The position numbers and the translations under genes were made by a program. From NCBI RefSeq assembly GCF_905171765.1, contig NC_053389.1, positions 743,257,146-743,321,145 of the forward strand: a DNA stretch of 64,000 nt, given 5' to 3'. Source of the stretch: Bufo bufo. Its lineage: Eukaryota; Chordata; Amphibia; Anura; Bufonidae. Shown piece after piece: positions 11,450 to 22,128 of this stretch (its first letter is position 1; each line of letters opens with the position of its first letter). A model generated the notes under the pieces. It saw nothing but the letters and a program-made list of their open reading frames with translations. It searched no databases and had not been told where the DNA came from.

Positions 11450-12025
11450 CAACCTCTGAACACCCCATCCTGCCACCCCCAGTACTGTGCCCGCTGTGCC
11501 CCCCAATACTATACTGCAGAAACAGTTCCCCTGAAAATACTGGTACCACACAGATAGTACTGCCTGCAGTAATTATTGGCACACTGTGCCTTAAAAAAAT
11601 AACTGTGCCCAGAAAAACAGTGTCCCTGACACTAATGGTATAAACATAATGTCCCCCCAAAATAATGATCTAGTTCCAGGGGGCCCCCCACAGTAATAGT
11701 GCTCCCCGAAGTCCCACCAATAGTAATAGTTCTCTGTCAGAGAGCACTTAGTGGTAATCATGTCCCCACTGTGCCCCAGAAGTAATAATGCTCCCATAGT
11801 CCCCGGCAGAACTAATTATCTTTATAATATGTGCCAGTACAAAAAAAATACCTCTTCTTTGTGCTAATGTCCCCATAGTTGCCCTCATAATATGTGGCAA
11901 TGCCCCCTACCGTGTGCCCAAAGAAAACCTTTCTTAGTGCCCCCAGTTTAGCAAAGGTACCCGTAGTGCCCTATAAATTGTGCCATTATATAGTGCGTCT
12001 CCCCCCGTCCCCATGGTGCCTGACA
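11450..12025. repeat. Degenerate GTGCCCC/AATAATG-rich tract, left part
   Basis: Loose repeats of GTGCCCC, CCATAGTG and AATAATG words continue on the other side of the Tc1 element (14490-14765), so the transposon split one pre-existing low-complexity tract. Open frames across it are repeat artefacts. Confidence 0.55.
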
Positions 12026-12411
12026 TACAGTGCCTTGCAAAAGTATTCACCCCCCTTGACTTTTTTGGTATTTTGGTGCCTCACAGCCTGGAACTAACTC
12101 GGATTGTTTGAGGATTTGCATCATGTAATTTACAGAACATGCCGACAACTTTGAAGATGTTTTTTTTTATTGTGAAGCAAACAACAAATAGGATAAAATA
12201 CCAGAAAAGGTCAATGTGCATAACTATTCACCCCCTAAAGTCAATACTTTGTAGAGCCGCCTTTAGCAGCAATCACTGCTCCAAGTCGCTTTGGATAAGT
12301 CTCTATGAGCTTGCCACATCTTACCACTGGGATTTTTGCCCATTCCTCCTTGCAAAACTGCTCCAGCTCCTTCAGGTTGGATGGTTTGCGCTTGTGAACA
12401 GCAATCTTTAA

Positions 12412-12741
12412 GGCTGGGTTCACACTTGAGCGTTTTACAGCGCGTTTTTCAGCGCTGTAAAACGCTCAACACATGAAAACCAATGCTTCCCTATGGCCCT
12501 GGTTCTCACTTGAGCGTTTTACAGCGCTGAAAAACGCGCTGTAAAACGCCCTACGCTCAAACAAGTACTTGAGCTTCTTTGGGGCGTTTTGACGCGCGTT
12601 TGTGGCCATAGGACATTGCAGTCAATCACACAAACGCGCGTCAAACGCGCGTTTACTATTGCAAAAAACGCGCATAAAAAACGCGCGTCAAAAACGCGCG
12701 TTGAACGCGCATATCAAAGACGCTCAGGTCTGAACCCAGCC
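12412..12741. mobile_element. CpG-rich foldback MITE inside the Tc1 transposase
   Basis: The ends GGCTGGGTTC and GAACCCAGCC are perfect inverse matches, flanked by TAA on both sides (12409-12411 and 12742-12744). The conserved Tc1 text outside closes up when one TAA is removed. The interior repeats ACGCGCG-type words many times. The TAA duplication suggests PIF/Harbinger mobilisation. Confidence 0.88.
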
Positions 12742-12823
12742 TAAGTCTGACCACAGATTTTCTATTGGATTGAGATCTGGGCTGTGACTAGGCCGAGCCA
12801 ACACATTTACATGTTTCCCCTTA

Positions 12824-13290
12824 GGCCCCATGCAGACGAGCTTGTGCGAATCAGGTCCGGATGCGTTGCGAATGCGTTCAGGGAAAAATGCACAATTTCG
12901 CCAACAGTCATTCAGTTTTGTCTGCGATCACGTTCAGTTGTTCAGTTTTTATCGTGCGGGTGCAATGCGATTTAATGCGTTTGGATGCGTTTTGCACGAG
13001 CGTGGTATAAAACTGAATGTATACAAACAACATCTCTTAGGAACCATGCGTGAAAAACCCATCGCATCCGCACTTGCTTGCGGATGAGATGCGATTTTCA
13101 CGCAGCTCCATTCACTTCTATAGGGCCAGCGTGAAAATCGCAGAATATAGAACATGCTGCGATTTTCATGCAATGCACAAGTGATGTGTGAAAACCAACG
13201 CACATGTACACGGCCCCATTGAAATGAATGGGTCCGGATTCGTATAACGCATTGCACCCGCGCGGAATACTCGCTCTTCTGCAAGGGTCC
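12824..13290. mobile_element. Foldback MITE, second insertion in the Tc1 transposase
   Basis: It runs from GGCCCCATGCAGACGAGC to GCTCTTCTGCAAGGGTCC, flanked by TTA (12821-12823 and 13291-13293). The transposase reading on either side is continuous once the element and one TTA are removed. The interior has ATGCGATTTTCACGC-type palindromic modules shared with the 42.5-43.5 kb element. Confidence 0.87.
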
Positions 13291-13594
13291 TTAAACCACC
13301 CAAGTGTTTCTTTAGCCATGTGTTTGGGGTCATTGTCCTGCTGGAAGGTGAACCTCCGTCCTAGCCTCACATCACGCACAGAGTGGTACAGGTTTTGCTG
13401 AAGAATATCCCTGTATTTAGCACCATCCATCTTTCCCTCACCTCTGACCAGTTTCCCAGTCCCCACAGCAGGATGTTGCCACCACCATGTGTCACTGTGG
13501 GCATGGTGTTCTTTGGGTGATGTGATGTGCTGGGTTTTCGCCAGACATAGCATTTTCTTTGGCCGAAAAGTTCAATTTTAGTCTCCTCAGACCA

Positions 13595-13746
13595 GAGCAC
13601 CTTCCTCCATACATTTTGGGTGATGTGATGTGTTGGGTTTGCGCCAGAAATAGCGTTTTCTTTGATGGCCGAGCACCTTCCTCCATACATTTTGGGAGTC
13701 TCGCACAAGCCTTTTCGCAAACTCACAACATGCCTTTTTGTTTTTA
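13595..13746. repeat. 76-bp tandem duplication within the transposase
   Basis: GAGCACCTTCCTCCATACAT occurs at 13595 and again at 13671, a spacing of 76 bp. Because 76 is not a multiple of three, it shifts the transposase frame. The duplicated segment encodes the QNVWRKVL...KPNTSHHPK stretch. Confidence 0.85.
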
Positions 13747-14489
13747 GCAGAATGTAATGTCTTTCTTCTGGCCACTCTGCCATAAAGCCCAACTCTATGG
13801 AGCGTACGGCTTATTGTCGTCCTATATACAGATACTCCAGTCTCTGCTGTGGAACTCTGCAGCTCCTCCAGGGTTACCTCAGGTCTCTGTGCTGCCTCTC
13901 TGATTAATGCCCTCCTTGCCCGGTCCGTGAGTTTTGGTGGGCGGCCGTCTCTTGGCAGGTTTGCTGTTGTGCCATGTTCTTTCCATTTGGTTATGATAGA
14001 TTTGATGTTTCTCCTGGAGATCATCAAAGATTTGGATATTTTTTTATAACCCAACCCTGACTTGTACTTCTCAACAACATTGTCCCTTACTTGTTTGGAG
14101 AGTTTCTTGGTCTTCATGGCAGTGTTTGGTTAGTGATGCATCTTGCTTAGGTGTTGCAGCCTCTGGGGCCATTCAAAAAATGTGTGTATATGTAATGACA
14201 GATCATGTGACACTTAGTTGCACACAGGTGACATCATTTACCTAATTATGTGACTTCTGAAAGCAATTGGTTGCACAATAATTTTTTATGGGCTTCCTAA
14301 CAAAGGGGGTGAATACATACGCACATGGCAATTTTCATTTTTTTTTCCTTCTAAACAATAGTTTTATATATTTTTCTCATTTCACTTCACCAACTTAGAC
14401 TATTTTCTGATCCACCACATAAAATTCAGATTAACAAAACATTGATCTTAAGGCTGTAAGGGGGGTGAATACTTTTGCAAGGCACTGTA

Positions 14490-14765
14490 ATGTGCCAGTA
14501 TAAAATTCCCAAGTAGATGCCCCATAATGCTCCTCCCCCCCCCCCCTTCCCCATAGTGCCCCCATAATGCCCCTATAGTACTCATCCCCACCCCCATAGT
14601 ACACATGTTTGTGCCAGTACAAAATGCCCCTATATAATGTCCTCCAGTAGATGCCCCCATAGTTCTCCTCTCCCCCACTTCTCCATAGTCCCCCTCCCCC
14701 CCATGTGTGACAGTATATAATGCCAGTAGATGCCCCATGGTGCTCACCCCCCCTTCTCTATAGTG
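14490..14765. repeat. Degenerate GTGCC/CCCCATAGT tract, right part
   Basis: This continues the tract that starts at about 11450, with poly-C runs and GTAGATGCCCC words. Frames crossing it are not coding. Confidence 0.55.
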
Positions 14766-14940
14766 TATTTTCTGTGTAAGTGTGTATACAGAGATAGCTG
14801 TACACAGGGAGGTGGTATCAGCGATTGATAGCATTGTCTGTGTAAGTGTGTATACAGAGATAGTGGGGGCCAGAGCCATTACTGCTAATGAAAGTACATT
14901 ATTAAGTTACTTATATCAATGTTATACACATAATTTAGGG

Positions 14941-15225
14941 TACTTTCACACTTGCGTTTTTCTTTTCCGGCACTGAGTTCCGTCCTAGGGGCTCTATACC
15001 GGAAAAGAACTGATCAGTTATATCCCCATGCATTCTGAATAGAGAGTAATCCGTTCAGGATGTCTTCAGTTCAGTCTTTTTTCCCATAGGAATGTATTAG
15101 TGCTGGATCCGGCATTCAAAATACCGGAAGGTGAAAAAAGTAAATGCCGGATCCGTTTTGCCGGATGACACCGGAAAGACTGATCCGGCATTTCAATGCA
15201 TTTTTCTGACTGGTCAGGCATTTTT
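14941..15225. mobile_element. One-ended MITE, GGTACTTTCACACTTGCG family
   Basis: The left end GGTACTTTCACACTTGCG matches the families at 23764 and 45318. The interior has CCGGATCCG and GCATTCTGAATAG modules. The right terminus is missing or too diverged to define. Confidence 0.55.
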
Positions 15226-15230
15226 AATAT

Positions 15231-15775
15231 AACTTGATGAGGTGAGACAACCCCTTTAATGTGTTGTCTGATCTCAGGAGAACACCAGACAAACCCTGGG
15301 ATCTGCCTGAAATGGTAAGTACGACACTACTGCTCCTGGTCTCCCGGCTGGGCTCTGTTTAACTGAGTGAAGCGGTGACATCATGTTGACAACACATGAC
15401 CGCTGCGGTCAGTTATTGGCTGCAGCGGTGATGTCGTGTTGTCAATGTGATCTCCCCACCTCAGCCGGATAAATGGAGCCTGGCCCTGCTGTGGGGCAGG
15501 ATCTGTGAGGTAAGTACTTACAAGCTCATTATTTCAGTCAGATTCCAGTTTCCGGACCACTCCCTTTAAATGTCCCTGTAGGCATTAGATTTCCACATAG
15601 GTGAGGTCTGCATTGTGACGCTGTGTCCTCTGAGGTGCGGCTCCCAGGAAGGTATTTGCATGGTATGCATTTGGATTATGCAAAATTCCATAGTTTCCTA
15701 TGAAGGATCCATCACTGCTGAGCAGAGCTGTACGTGCGATGGTTTAGTGGCTGCGATTAGTGTCAGAACGTCCCC
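15231..15775. other. No gene seen; fragments of decayed repeats
   Basis: It contains a GAGACAACCCCTTTAATG fragment resembling a TTAA-element end near 15246 and a partial foldback around GCGGTGA near 15370-15430. No supportable exon. Confidence 0.4.
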
Positions 15776-16067
15776 CAGGCAACACATAATCCCTTTTTTT
15801 AAATGGGTTTTTGATCCCGAAAAAAATCACTTTCTATTAGATCATAATGTAAAAAAGAAAATTCTAAAATACGATATCAGGTTCAGCAACCTCCGGCACA
15901 ACAGCTGTTGTGAAACTACAACTCCCAGCATGCACACTTTCTTAGCTATTCTCAGAACTTAGAAGGGAATGGAGCATGCTGGGAGTTGTAGTTTCCCAAC
16001 AGCTGCAGTCCCGGAGGTTTCTGATCACTGGACTATAGTATTGGTTAAAACCGGTTTTATCCATGAC
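15776..16067 (+). repeat. Direct duplication, copy A (left of the inverted duplicate)
   Basis: About 290 bp, repeated at 17469-17758 in the same orientation with roughly seven differences. It carries an hAT-type foldback with arms CTACAACTCCCAGCATGC and GCATGCTGGGAGTTGTAG. The two copies bracket the inverted duplicate exactly. Confidence 0.9.
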
Positions 16068-17468
16068 ATCAGAGGCGACGTCACTGGATGTAAGAGGTAC
16101 AGTACAGACCAAAAGTTTGGACACACCTTCTCATTCAAAGAGTTTTATTTATTTTCATGACTATGAAAATTGTAGATTCACACTGAAGGCATCAAAACTA
16201 TGAATTAACACATATGGAATTATATACATAACAAACAAGTGTGAAACAACTGAAAATATGTCATATTCTAGGTTCTTCAAAGTAGCCACCTTTTGCTTTG
16301 ATTACTGCTTTGCACACTCTTGGCATTCTCTTGATGAGCTTCAAGAGGTAGTCCCCTGAAATGGTTTTCACTTCACAGGTGTGCCCTGTCAGGTTTAATA
16401 AGTGGGATTTCTTGCCTTATAAATGGGGTTGGGACCATCAGTGGCATTGAGGAGAAGTCAGGTGGATACACAGCTGATAGTCCTACTGAATAGACTGTTA
16501 GCTGCTTTTTTCCTGCCATAATACAAATTCTAACAGTCTATTCAGTAGGACAATCAGCTGTGTATCCACCTGACTTCTCCTCAATGCCACTGATGGTCCC
16601 AACCCCATTTATAAGGCAAGAAATCCCACTTATTAAACCAGACAAGGCACACCTGTGAAGTGAAAACCATTTCAGGGGACTACCTCTTGAAGCTCATCAA
16701 GAGAATGCCAAGAGTGTGCAAAGCAGTAATCAAAGCAAAAGGTGGCTACTTTGAAGAACCTAGAATATGACATATTTTCAGTTGTTTCACACTTGTTTGT
16801 TATGTATATAATTCCACATGTGTTAATTCATAGTTTTGATGCCTTCATAGTCATGAAAATAAAGAAAACTCTTTGAATGAGAAGGTGTGTCCAAAGTTTT
16901 GGTCTGTACTGTATGTGGGGCTGTATTAGGCTACCTTCACATCTCCATCAGAGAGTCCAGCCTTTCACCGGCCCCAGCACTGCTGGATGCAGATGGAGGC
17001 CGCCTAGAATGGGTTTCTGTCCACAATCTGGCAAAAATGCTGAGAATCGGCATTCTTTGTGTTCTTGCATTCTTTGGCGGATCGTAGTGCCGCAGGTGTG
17101 TAAGTAGCCGTACCTGTATGCATATGCAATGTTGGGAGGGAATAGGGGAGGTTGAGAATTCTCTTTGCACGGAGCCCTCTGCTGTCCGCGTCCGCCCCCG
17201 TTTCTACACCACAGGCCGACCGCTCACCTTTCACTGTATCCTTCCCTTTACACCACAAATCGTCTGGGGAAAAAATTGCAAATTTTTGCAGAAAAAAAGT
17301 GTGACTATGTGTTTGCCCAGATATGCAGGGCGGGCGCCTCAGCAGCGCCCTCCATACAAGTCAATGGAAAGGACTCAGATTTTTAGTTCAATATCCTTTA
17401 GGAAGAAGAATCAAACTGGAGGAAAGCTGCATGGTATGAATGCGGTCCGAGACATGGCACACGTGTCA
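16066..17468 (-). repeat. Inverted segmental duplication, copy B' (with insertion)
   Basis: Reverse complement of 10748-11323, interrupted by the foldback element at 16100-16911. It abuts copy A on the left and copy A' on the right with no spacer. Apart from the insertion, differences are a few substitutions and small length changes in an A-run. Confidence 0.9.
16100..16911. mobile_element. Tc1/mariner-type foldback element, 812 bp, TA target duplication
   Basis: Both ends read CAGTACAGACCAAAAGTTTG or its close variant, and TA flanks it (16098-16099, 16912-16913). The two arms are about 400 bp each around a short loop near 16503-16529. Each arm contains, in opposite orientation, text translating like a Tc1 transposase C-terminus (a LIKRMPRVCKAVIKAKGG stretch). 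The unoccupied site is preserved at 11290-11291. Confidence 0.93.
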
Positions 17469-17758
17469 GGCAACACATAATCCCTTTTTTTAAATGGGTT
17501 TTTGATCCCGAAAAAAATCACTTTCTATTAGCTCATAATGTAAAAATGAAAATTCTAAAATACGATATCAGGTTCAGCAACCTCCAGCACTCCAGCTGTT
17601 CTGAAACTACAACTCCCAGCATGCACACTTTCTTAGCTATTCTCAGAACTTAGAAGGGAATGGAGCATGCTGGGAGTTGTAGTTTCCCAACAGCTGCAGT
17701 CCCGGAGGTTTCTGATCACTGGACTATAGTATTGGTTAAAACCGGTTTTATCCATGAC
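17469..17758 (+). repeat. Direct duplication, copy A'
   Basis: Matches 15776-16067. It begins CAGGCAACACATAATCCC directly after the ACACGTGT breakpoint and ends GGTTTTATCCATGAC. Beyond it the sequence is unrelated to that following copy A. Confidence 0.9.
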
Positions 17759-18047
17759 CAATGAACCACTGCTGTTTGTTCTGTCATGTGATGACACCAG
17801 CCACCGGCTGCTGCTGCGATGCCACTTCCATATATTCTGTTTGTAATACTTAATTTCCCCTCTGGGGGCTCTGCACTGGATTTGAGCACTTCATGTCATG
17901 GTTGCCCCCAGATAGTTGAGTGGTTGGCTTATATTGAGGGGATCAAAAAGATATTGTGCAAAGGGGACGACCCCTTTAAATATAACTGATGTACTCACGG
18001 GCCAGAGTTTACAAACAATAGTAGATAAAAATATTTCCTCTTAACCA

Positions 18048-18470
18048 GCTTGAGTAAAGAGGGCGAGCTGCTGTGACTAAAGGGGAGAGGTCCATCCTGT
18101 GACCGCAGGTGAAAGCAGTGGCACTGCTTTGACTAAAGGGGGGAAATTTATCCTGTGACTGCAAGTGGAAGCAGTGGCACTGCTGTGACTAAAGGGGAGA
18201 GGTCCATCCTGTGACTGCAGGTGGAAGCAATGGCACTGCTTTGACTAAAGGGGGGAGATCCATCCTGTGACTGCAGGTGGAAGCAGTGGCACTGCTGTGA
18301 CTAAAGGGGAGACGTCCATCCTGTGACCGCAGGTAGAAGCAGTGGCACTGCTGTGACTAAAGGGGAGACGTCCATCCTGTGACCACAGGTGGAAGCAGTG
18401 GCACTGCTGTGACTAAAGGGGAGACGTCCATCCTGTGACCGCAGGTGGAAGCAGTGGCACTGCCGCATCT
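18048..18470. repeat. 56-bp minisatellite, about 7.5 copies
   Basis: The unit contains GTGGCACTGCTGTGACTAAA and GGTCCATCCTGTGACCGCAG. CTAAAGGGGA recurs every 56 bp (for example at 18301 and 18357). The array then decays into unit fragments up to about 18680. Confidence 0.88.
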
Positions 18471-18682
18471 ACAGTGATGCAGAGGTGGTTATGCCGCTTT
18501 GACTTCTAGAAGCAGCAAGGCTGAATAGTTGTAACCGCTGGAGGGTAGCTTGCTGTAACTACTAGGGGGCAACTGAGAGAAGTGTCACTGCTTCTGGGAA
18601 AAGGGGCATAATTGTAAATGGTGGTGAAAGTTAAAGGAGGCATTGTGGTAAATGCTGGTGGAAAGAGGGTTCTTGTTTAAGG

Positions 18683-19062
18683 CTAAATGCACACGATCAG
18701 GATTGCGTGCGGATTTTCTGCGCGGATTTGCGTGCGGAAAATCCGCACTGTAGGTCATGTACATTTTATTCTATGAGAATTTGAAATTCTCAGTGCACAC
18801 GATGCAGATTTTTTCCGCGCGGATTTTGACCTGCGGTGCGGATTTTAAAATCTGCAGCATGTCCATTTATTTTATTTTTCCTGACCGGATTTTCTTCATT
18901 CACTTTGTAAAATCCGCACCGAAACCGCACGCAAATCCGCATGCAAATCTGCACCAATTGATGCGGATTGACCGCACAGATTTGCCTCCGAACACCTGCG
19001 GATTTATGTCCACAAAGACCATAAAATACAACAAAAGTTCACAGTAGGTCCGCAGGAAAAAA
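18683..19062. mobile_element. One-ended CpG-rich MITE
   Basis: It starts GGCTAAATGCACACGATC and is filled with GCGGATTTTCTGCGCGG and GCGGATTTGCG modules in both orientations. The right end is not recognisable; it may have been cut off where the 70-bp inverted repeat starts at 19069. Confidence 0.5.
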
Positions 19063-19068
19063 CAAGCC

Positions 19069-20114
19069 AACATTAAGTACTTTTCTTAGCTTTGACCCAG
19101 AACTGTGTTTAGGTTTTGAAATGCGTAAGCAGAGCCCCTTTTTTTGCTGTGGAAATGACTGTCTCTTTCATCCTTTGCATTGACAAGGCTGAAACTTGAC
19201 TGCTGCAGGTTTCAAATCCGCTCCGCAGGTAATTTTACATTGTGCACAATTTCTGCACCGTGTACAGGACAATCCAATCTACTTCACTGTTACTGTATTG
19301 CACTGGGAATTTGCCGCACAAATATCCATGTGTATTACACAACATGCGAGGTACAATCCTTTGGGTACTTTGTGTTTCTGGTTACGGTATTTTATTTTTA
19401 TGCTTTTTCCATACAAAAACGTCTGTGTGCCATAGACAAATAGCATGGTGTTTAAAGGGGTTTCCTGCTTTGCATCCGCATCCTTTAAAATGATCATTTC
19501 TGAAGGTAGCTGTCATTTTGTAGTATACTTCTTCTACCTTTATTGCTCCCATCTTCCATTTTGGGCAGTGATAGGGGAGTGTCTATGTAACCATCTTGGT
19601 GGGAGGAGCTATAAACGAGCTGGGCGTTATTAAGGGCGGTGCTTGAGCTCTGCAGAGAGAGGAGAAGTGCATCATGGGTTTGGTTGGATACAGCAACAGG
19701 AAGCACTACATACAGGATGGAAGCAAGTCATTTGGGGAAGATGTACGTGAGCATATCTGTTAAACCCCATAGTATTTCCGGAATACCCCTTTTTGGCTGT
19801 GTTCAGGATTCTGTTAGGAATTGGGCAATATACTGTTTACTTTTTATACATCTGCAACAGAAATCCAGATTTCTTCCACAGATCTAAAAAAAAAATATAT
19901 GTATACAGTGCAAATTTGTCCTGGCATGTGTAATCATAATGTCCAGGAGATGAAGTGAGAAGATCTCCAGCATGTTTTATACAACAAGTCCTTCATTGAA
20001 TGAAGCATTCTTAAAAAAAACATGGAATGCGTCTCCAAGGCAGCAGGGCTCTGCTTACGCATTTCGAAACCTAAACACAGTTCTGGGTCAAAGCTAAGAC
20101 AAGTACTTAATGTT
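19069..20114. mobile_element. 1.05-kb element with 70-bp terminal inverted repeats, unclassified
   Basis: AACATTAAGTACTTTTCTTA at 19069 is mirrored by TAAGACAAGTACTTAATGTT ending at 20114. The match continues about 70 bp inward through AGAACTGTGTTTAGG and GCGTAAGCAGAGCCC. The interior (about 900 bp) shows no transposase. TTAA occurs four bases inside each outer end, so a TTAA-flanked reading (GTACTT...AAGTAC) is possible, but the symmetry extends beyond it. No clean target duplication was found. Confidence 0.55.
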
Positions 20115-20217
20115 TTCTAAACTTTTGAGGCTAGAGATCTTTTCACTTCATTCCTTAGACTTTGTTGCCCTGAGACCTTCCTCAGCATCTCTTTTTCTCC
20201 ATGCTCCAGATCCAGGA

Positions 20218-20480
20218 TTCAGGCTAGGACTACATGGCGACATGTGTCACCGAAAAGTCACGCAAGATTTTTTTATAATTCTAGTCAGTAGTGTCGCACT
20301 GCGACAAGACAGTTGCAAAAAATCTATCCAAAGTGGATTTTTGTGCAACTGTCGCGTCGCAGTGTGATACCATTACAAAAAATGTTGTGCGACACACGTT
20401 GCAGTGTAGTTATTCCTTTTTTGTTGTGCGGCACATGTCGCTGTGTAGTTGTTCTCTTTTTGTTCCTTCAGCACAACATA
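20218..20480. mobile_element. MITE-like fragment rich in GTGTCGC/GCGACA modules
   Basis: AGGCTAGGACTACATGGCGA is followed by alternating TGTCGC and GCGACA words in both orientations (GTCGCACTGCGACAAG, TGTCGCGTCGCAG). That is the architecture of the other foldbacks here, but the termini are unclear. Confidence 0.4.
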
Positions 20481-21186
20481 TTAAATTTAATGGTTTAATA
20501 TGATTTGAAAAACGGTGCATACAACTTACTAAAAGGAGCAATACAAAGGGGATTATCCAAAACGAACTCGCATCCCTAAAAGATGCGGTTCAGCTATTTC
20601 TGTTAGTGGAGCTTGACATTCAGTTCTTGTCCTTTAACCGAGGAGCTGTGATTTAACATTTGGGGTTATAGCATGGCCCCACTCACAGACTCTTCCCCAC
20701 ATATATCCAGGTGGGGTTTTTTAAAACTTTCCCTGGGCAAGCACACTCTATATTTCCTTTGCTCAACCGGATGGTGACCAGATAATGTTGTCAGATGTGT
20801 TCTAGCCTCCAGCCAATCCGTTTGGTGACGAAGCTAAATAGCTTTGATGCTCAGTTTCTTCAGACAGAGGCAGGATGGAGCCTGACAATCCCATAAACCT
20901 CCACTTGGTTTGCCCAGCCTCAGGGAAGGAATGCAAGGCCATAAACCGGCAGGGGGTCTTCTAGGTCTTCAACACGCTAAGATAACTCTTTGAAACACTA
21001 AGTATGAATTTAAGAAACACCGAGTCAATTCCAAATGTCATATGTTTGTCACAGTCTTGATCCTATTCCATTTTCTGCAGAGATGTGGGCTGGAAGAGAT
21101 GCTGCATCACATATATGTGGAGAAATCAGACACTAGAACATTGATGGCCACTCCAACCTCTGGAACCTCTGTCAATCGGCACAATA
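20481..21186. other. No gene seen; apparently unique DNA
   Basis: No repeat signature, no convincing splice-bounded frame and no RNA gene. It lies between a MITE and the L1 insertion. Confidence 0.4.
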
Positions 21187-21296
21187 AGGGTCCATTCACA
21201 CGTCCATAGTGTATAGCGGATCCGCAATACACCCGGCCGGCACCCCCCATAGAACTGCCTATTCTTGTCCGCAATAGGACATGTTCTATTTTATAA
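21187..21296. mobile_element. Truncated MITE next to the L1
   Basis: GGGTCCATTCACACGTCCAT begins a MITE-like left arm that stops at ATTTTATAAATTTTTT, where L1-like sequence begins. The right arm is absent. Confidence 0.4.
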
Positions 21297-21465
21297 ATTT
21301 TTTAAATGGAGAACTAATCCAAGATATTTCAATGCAACTTGGGGCAATCCAGACTGATGAGGGAGGACGTCTCAAAGATAAGGGACAACCATAGAAAAAT
21401 CTGTGGGGGAGAATGAAGCTAAAATTTTTAAAACTGAAATCTCCACCCTGAGTATGGATGGTTAA

Positions 21466-22128
21466 AGGGTTTCTATCACTTGGGATCACATAATTTGATG
21501 TCAGACACTAGCGATTTGCTAGTGTCTGCTCTTGCCAACCATCCTAATATAACAGCTTTTGGCCCTGCGGTTTTGATAGAAAACGAACTTTTATAAATAT
21601 GCTAATGAGCCTCTAGGTGCTATGTGGGCGTCATTAGCACCTAGAGGCTCCGTCTACCTTCATACACAGCCACCGCCCAGCGCGTCCCTCCAGCCCGCCC
21701 ATGTCTTCCTGAATGCGATCCTCCGTGTGACGCGGCGTACGAATTCCCGCGCATGCGCCGTGCGCGGCTGTATTCGGCGCATGCGCATTGAATGTCTGAC
21801 CGCTCAGAGCTCAGACATCTCAAATGCGCCGAATACAGCCGCGCACGGCGCATGCGCGAGAATTCGGCCGCTGCGTCACACGGAGGAGGACATGGGCGGG
21901 CTGGAGGGACGAGCTGGGCGGCGGCTGTGTATGAAGGTAGACGGAGCCTCTAGGTGCTAATGACGCCCACATAGCACCTAGAGGCTCATTAGCATATTTA
22001 TAAAAGTTCGTTTTCTATCAAAACCGCAGGGCCAAAAGCTGTTATATTAGGATGGTTGGCAAGAGCAGACACTAGCAAATCGCTAGTGTCTGACATCAAA
22101 TTATGTGATCCCAAGTGATAGAAACCCT
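21466..22128. mobile_element. Palindromic TTAA element (Kolobok-like), 663 bp, inside the L1
   Basis: TTAA at 21462-21465 and 22129-22132 flanks AGGGTTTCTATCAC...GTGATAGAAACCCT. The two arms of about 320 bp mirror each other almost completely, including the CACTAGCGATTTGCTAGTG inner palindrome and GCCTCTAGGTGCTATG. Close kin of 60516-61184. AGG termini plus TTAA fit non-autonomous Kolobok. ORFs on both strands are mirror artefacts. Confidence 0.9.

Larger units (their letters stand above)
12241..14117 (-). pseudogene. Tc1-family transposase, inactivated
   Basis: The start is the ATG at 14117 (minus), giving MKTKKLSKQVRDNVVEKYKS and the paired helix-turn-helix domain, including SRRNIKSIITKWKEHGT. 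The body continues through [10 protein letters not shown] and RFTFQQDNDPKH (second catalytic Asp) to [10 protein letters not shown] (catalytic Glu, between the two MITEs) and the C-terminal ETYPKRLGAVIAAKGGSTKY, ending near 12241. Lesions: a 76-bp tandem duplication that shifts frame, two MITE insertions, other frame changes, and the first DDE residue, usually WSDETKIELF, reads [10 protein letters not shown]. The usual length is about 340 aa; no intact frame remains. Confidence 0.92.
12028..14487 (-). mobile_element. Tc1-like transposon with two nested MITEs
   Basis: Terminal inverted repeats begin CAGTGCCTTGCAAAAGTATT at both ends and are identical for about 30 bp. A TA target duplication flanks it (12026-12027 and 14488-14489). 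The transposase lies on the minus strand and is broken. Two foldback MITEs are inserted at 12412-12741 and 13 kb (12824-13290). Without them the element is about 1.66 kb, a normal Tc1 size. Confidence 0.95.

Noticed and set aside
10737..17480. Matching small proteins near 11.0 kb and 17.2 kb
   Set aside because: They lie in the inverted duplication B/B' and have no independent coding support.
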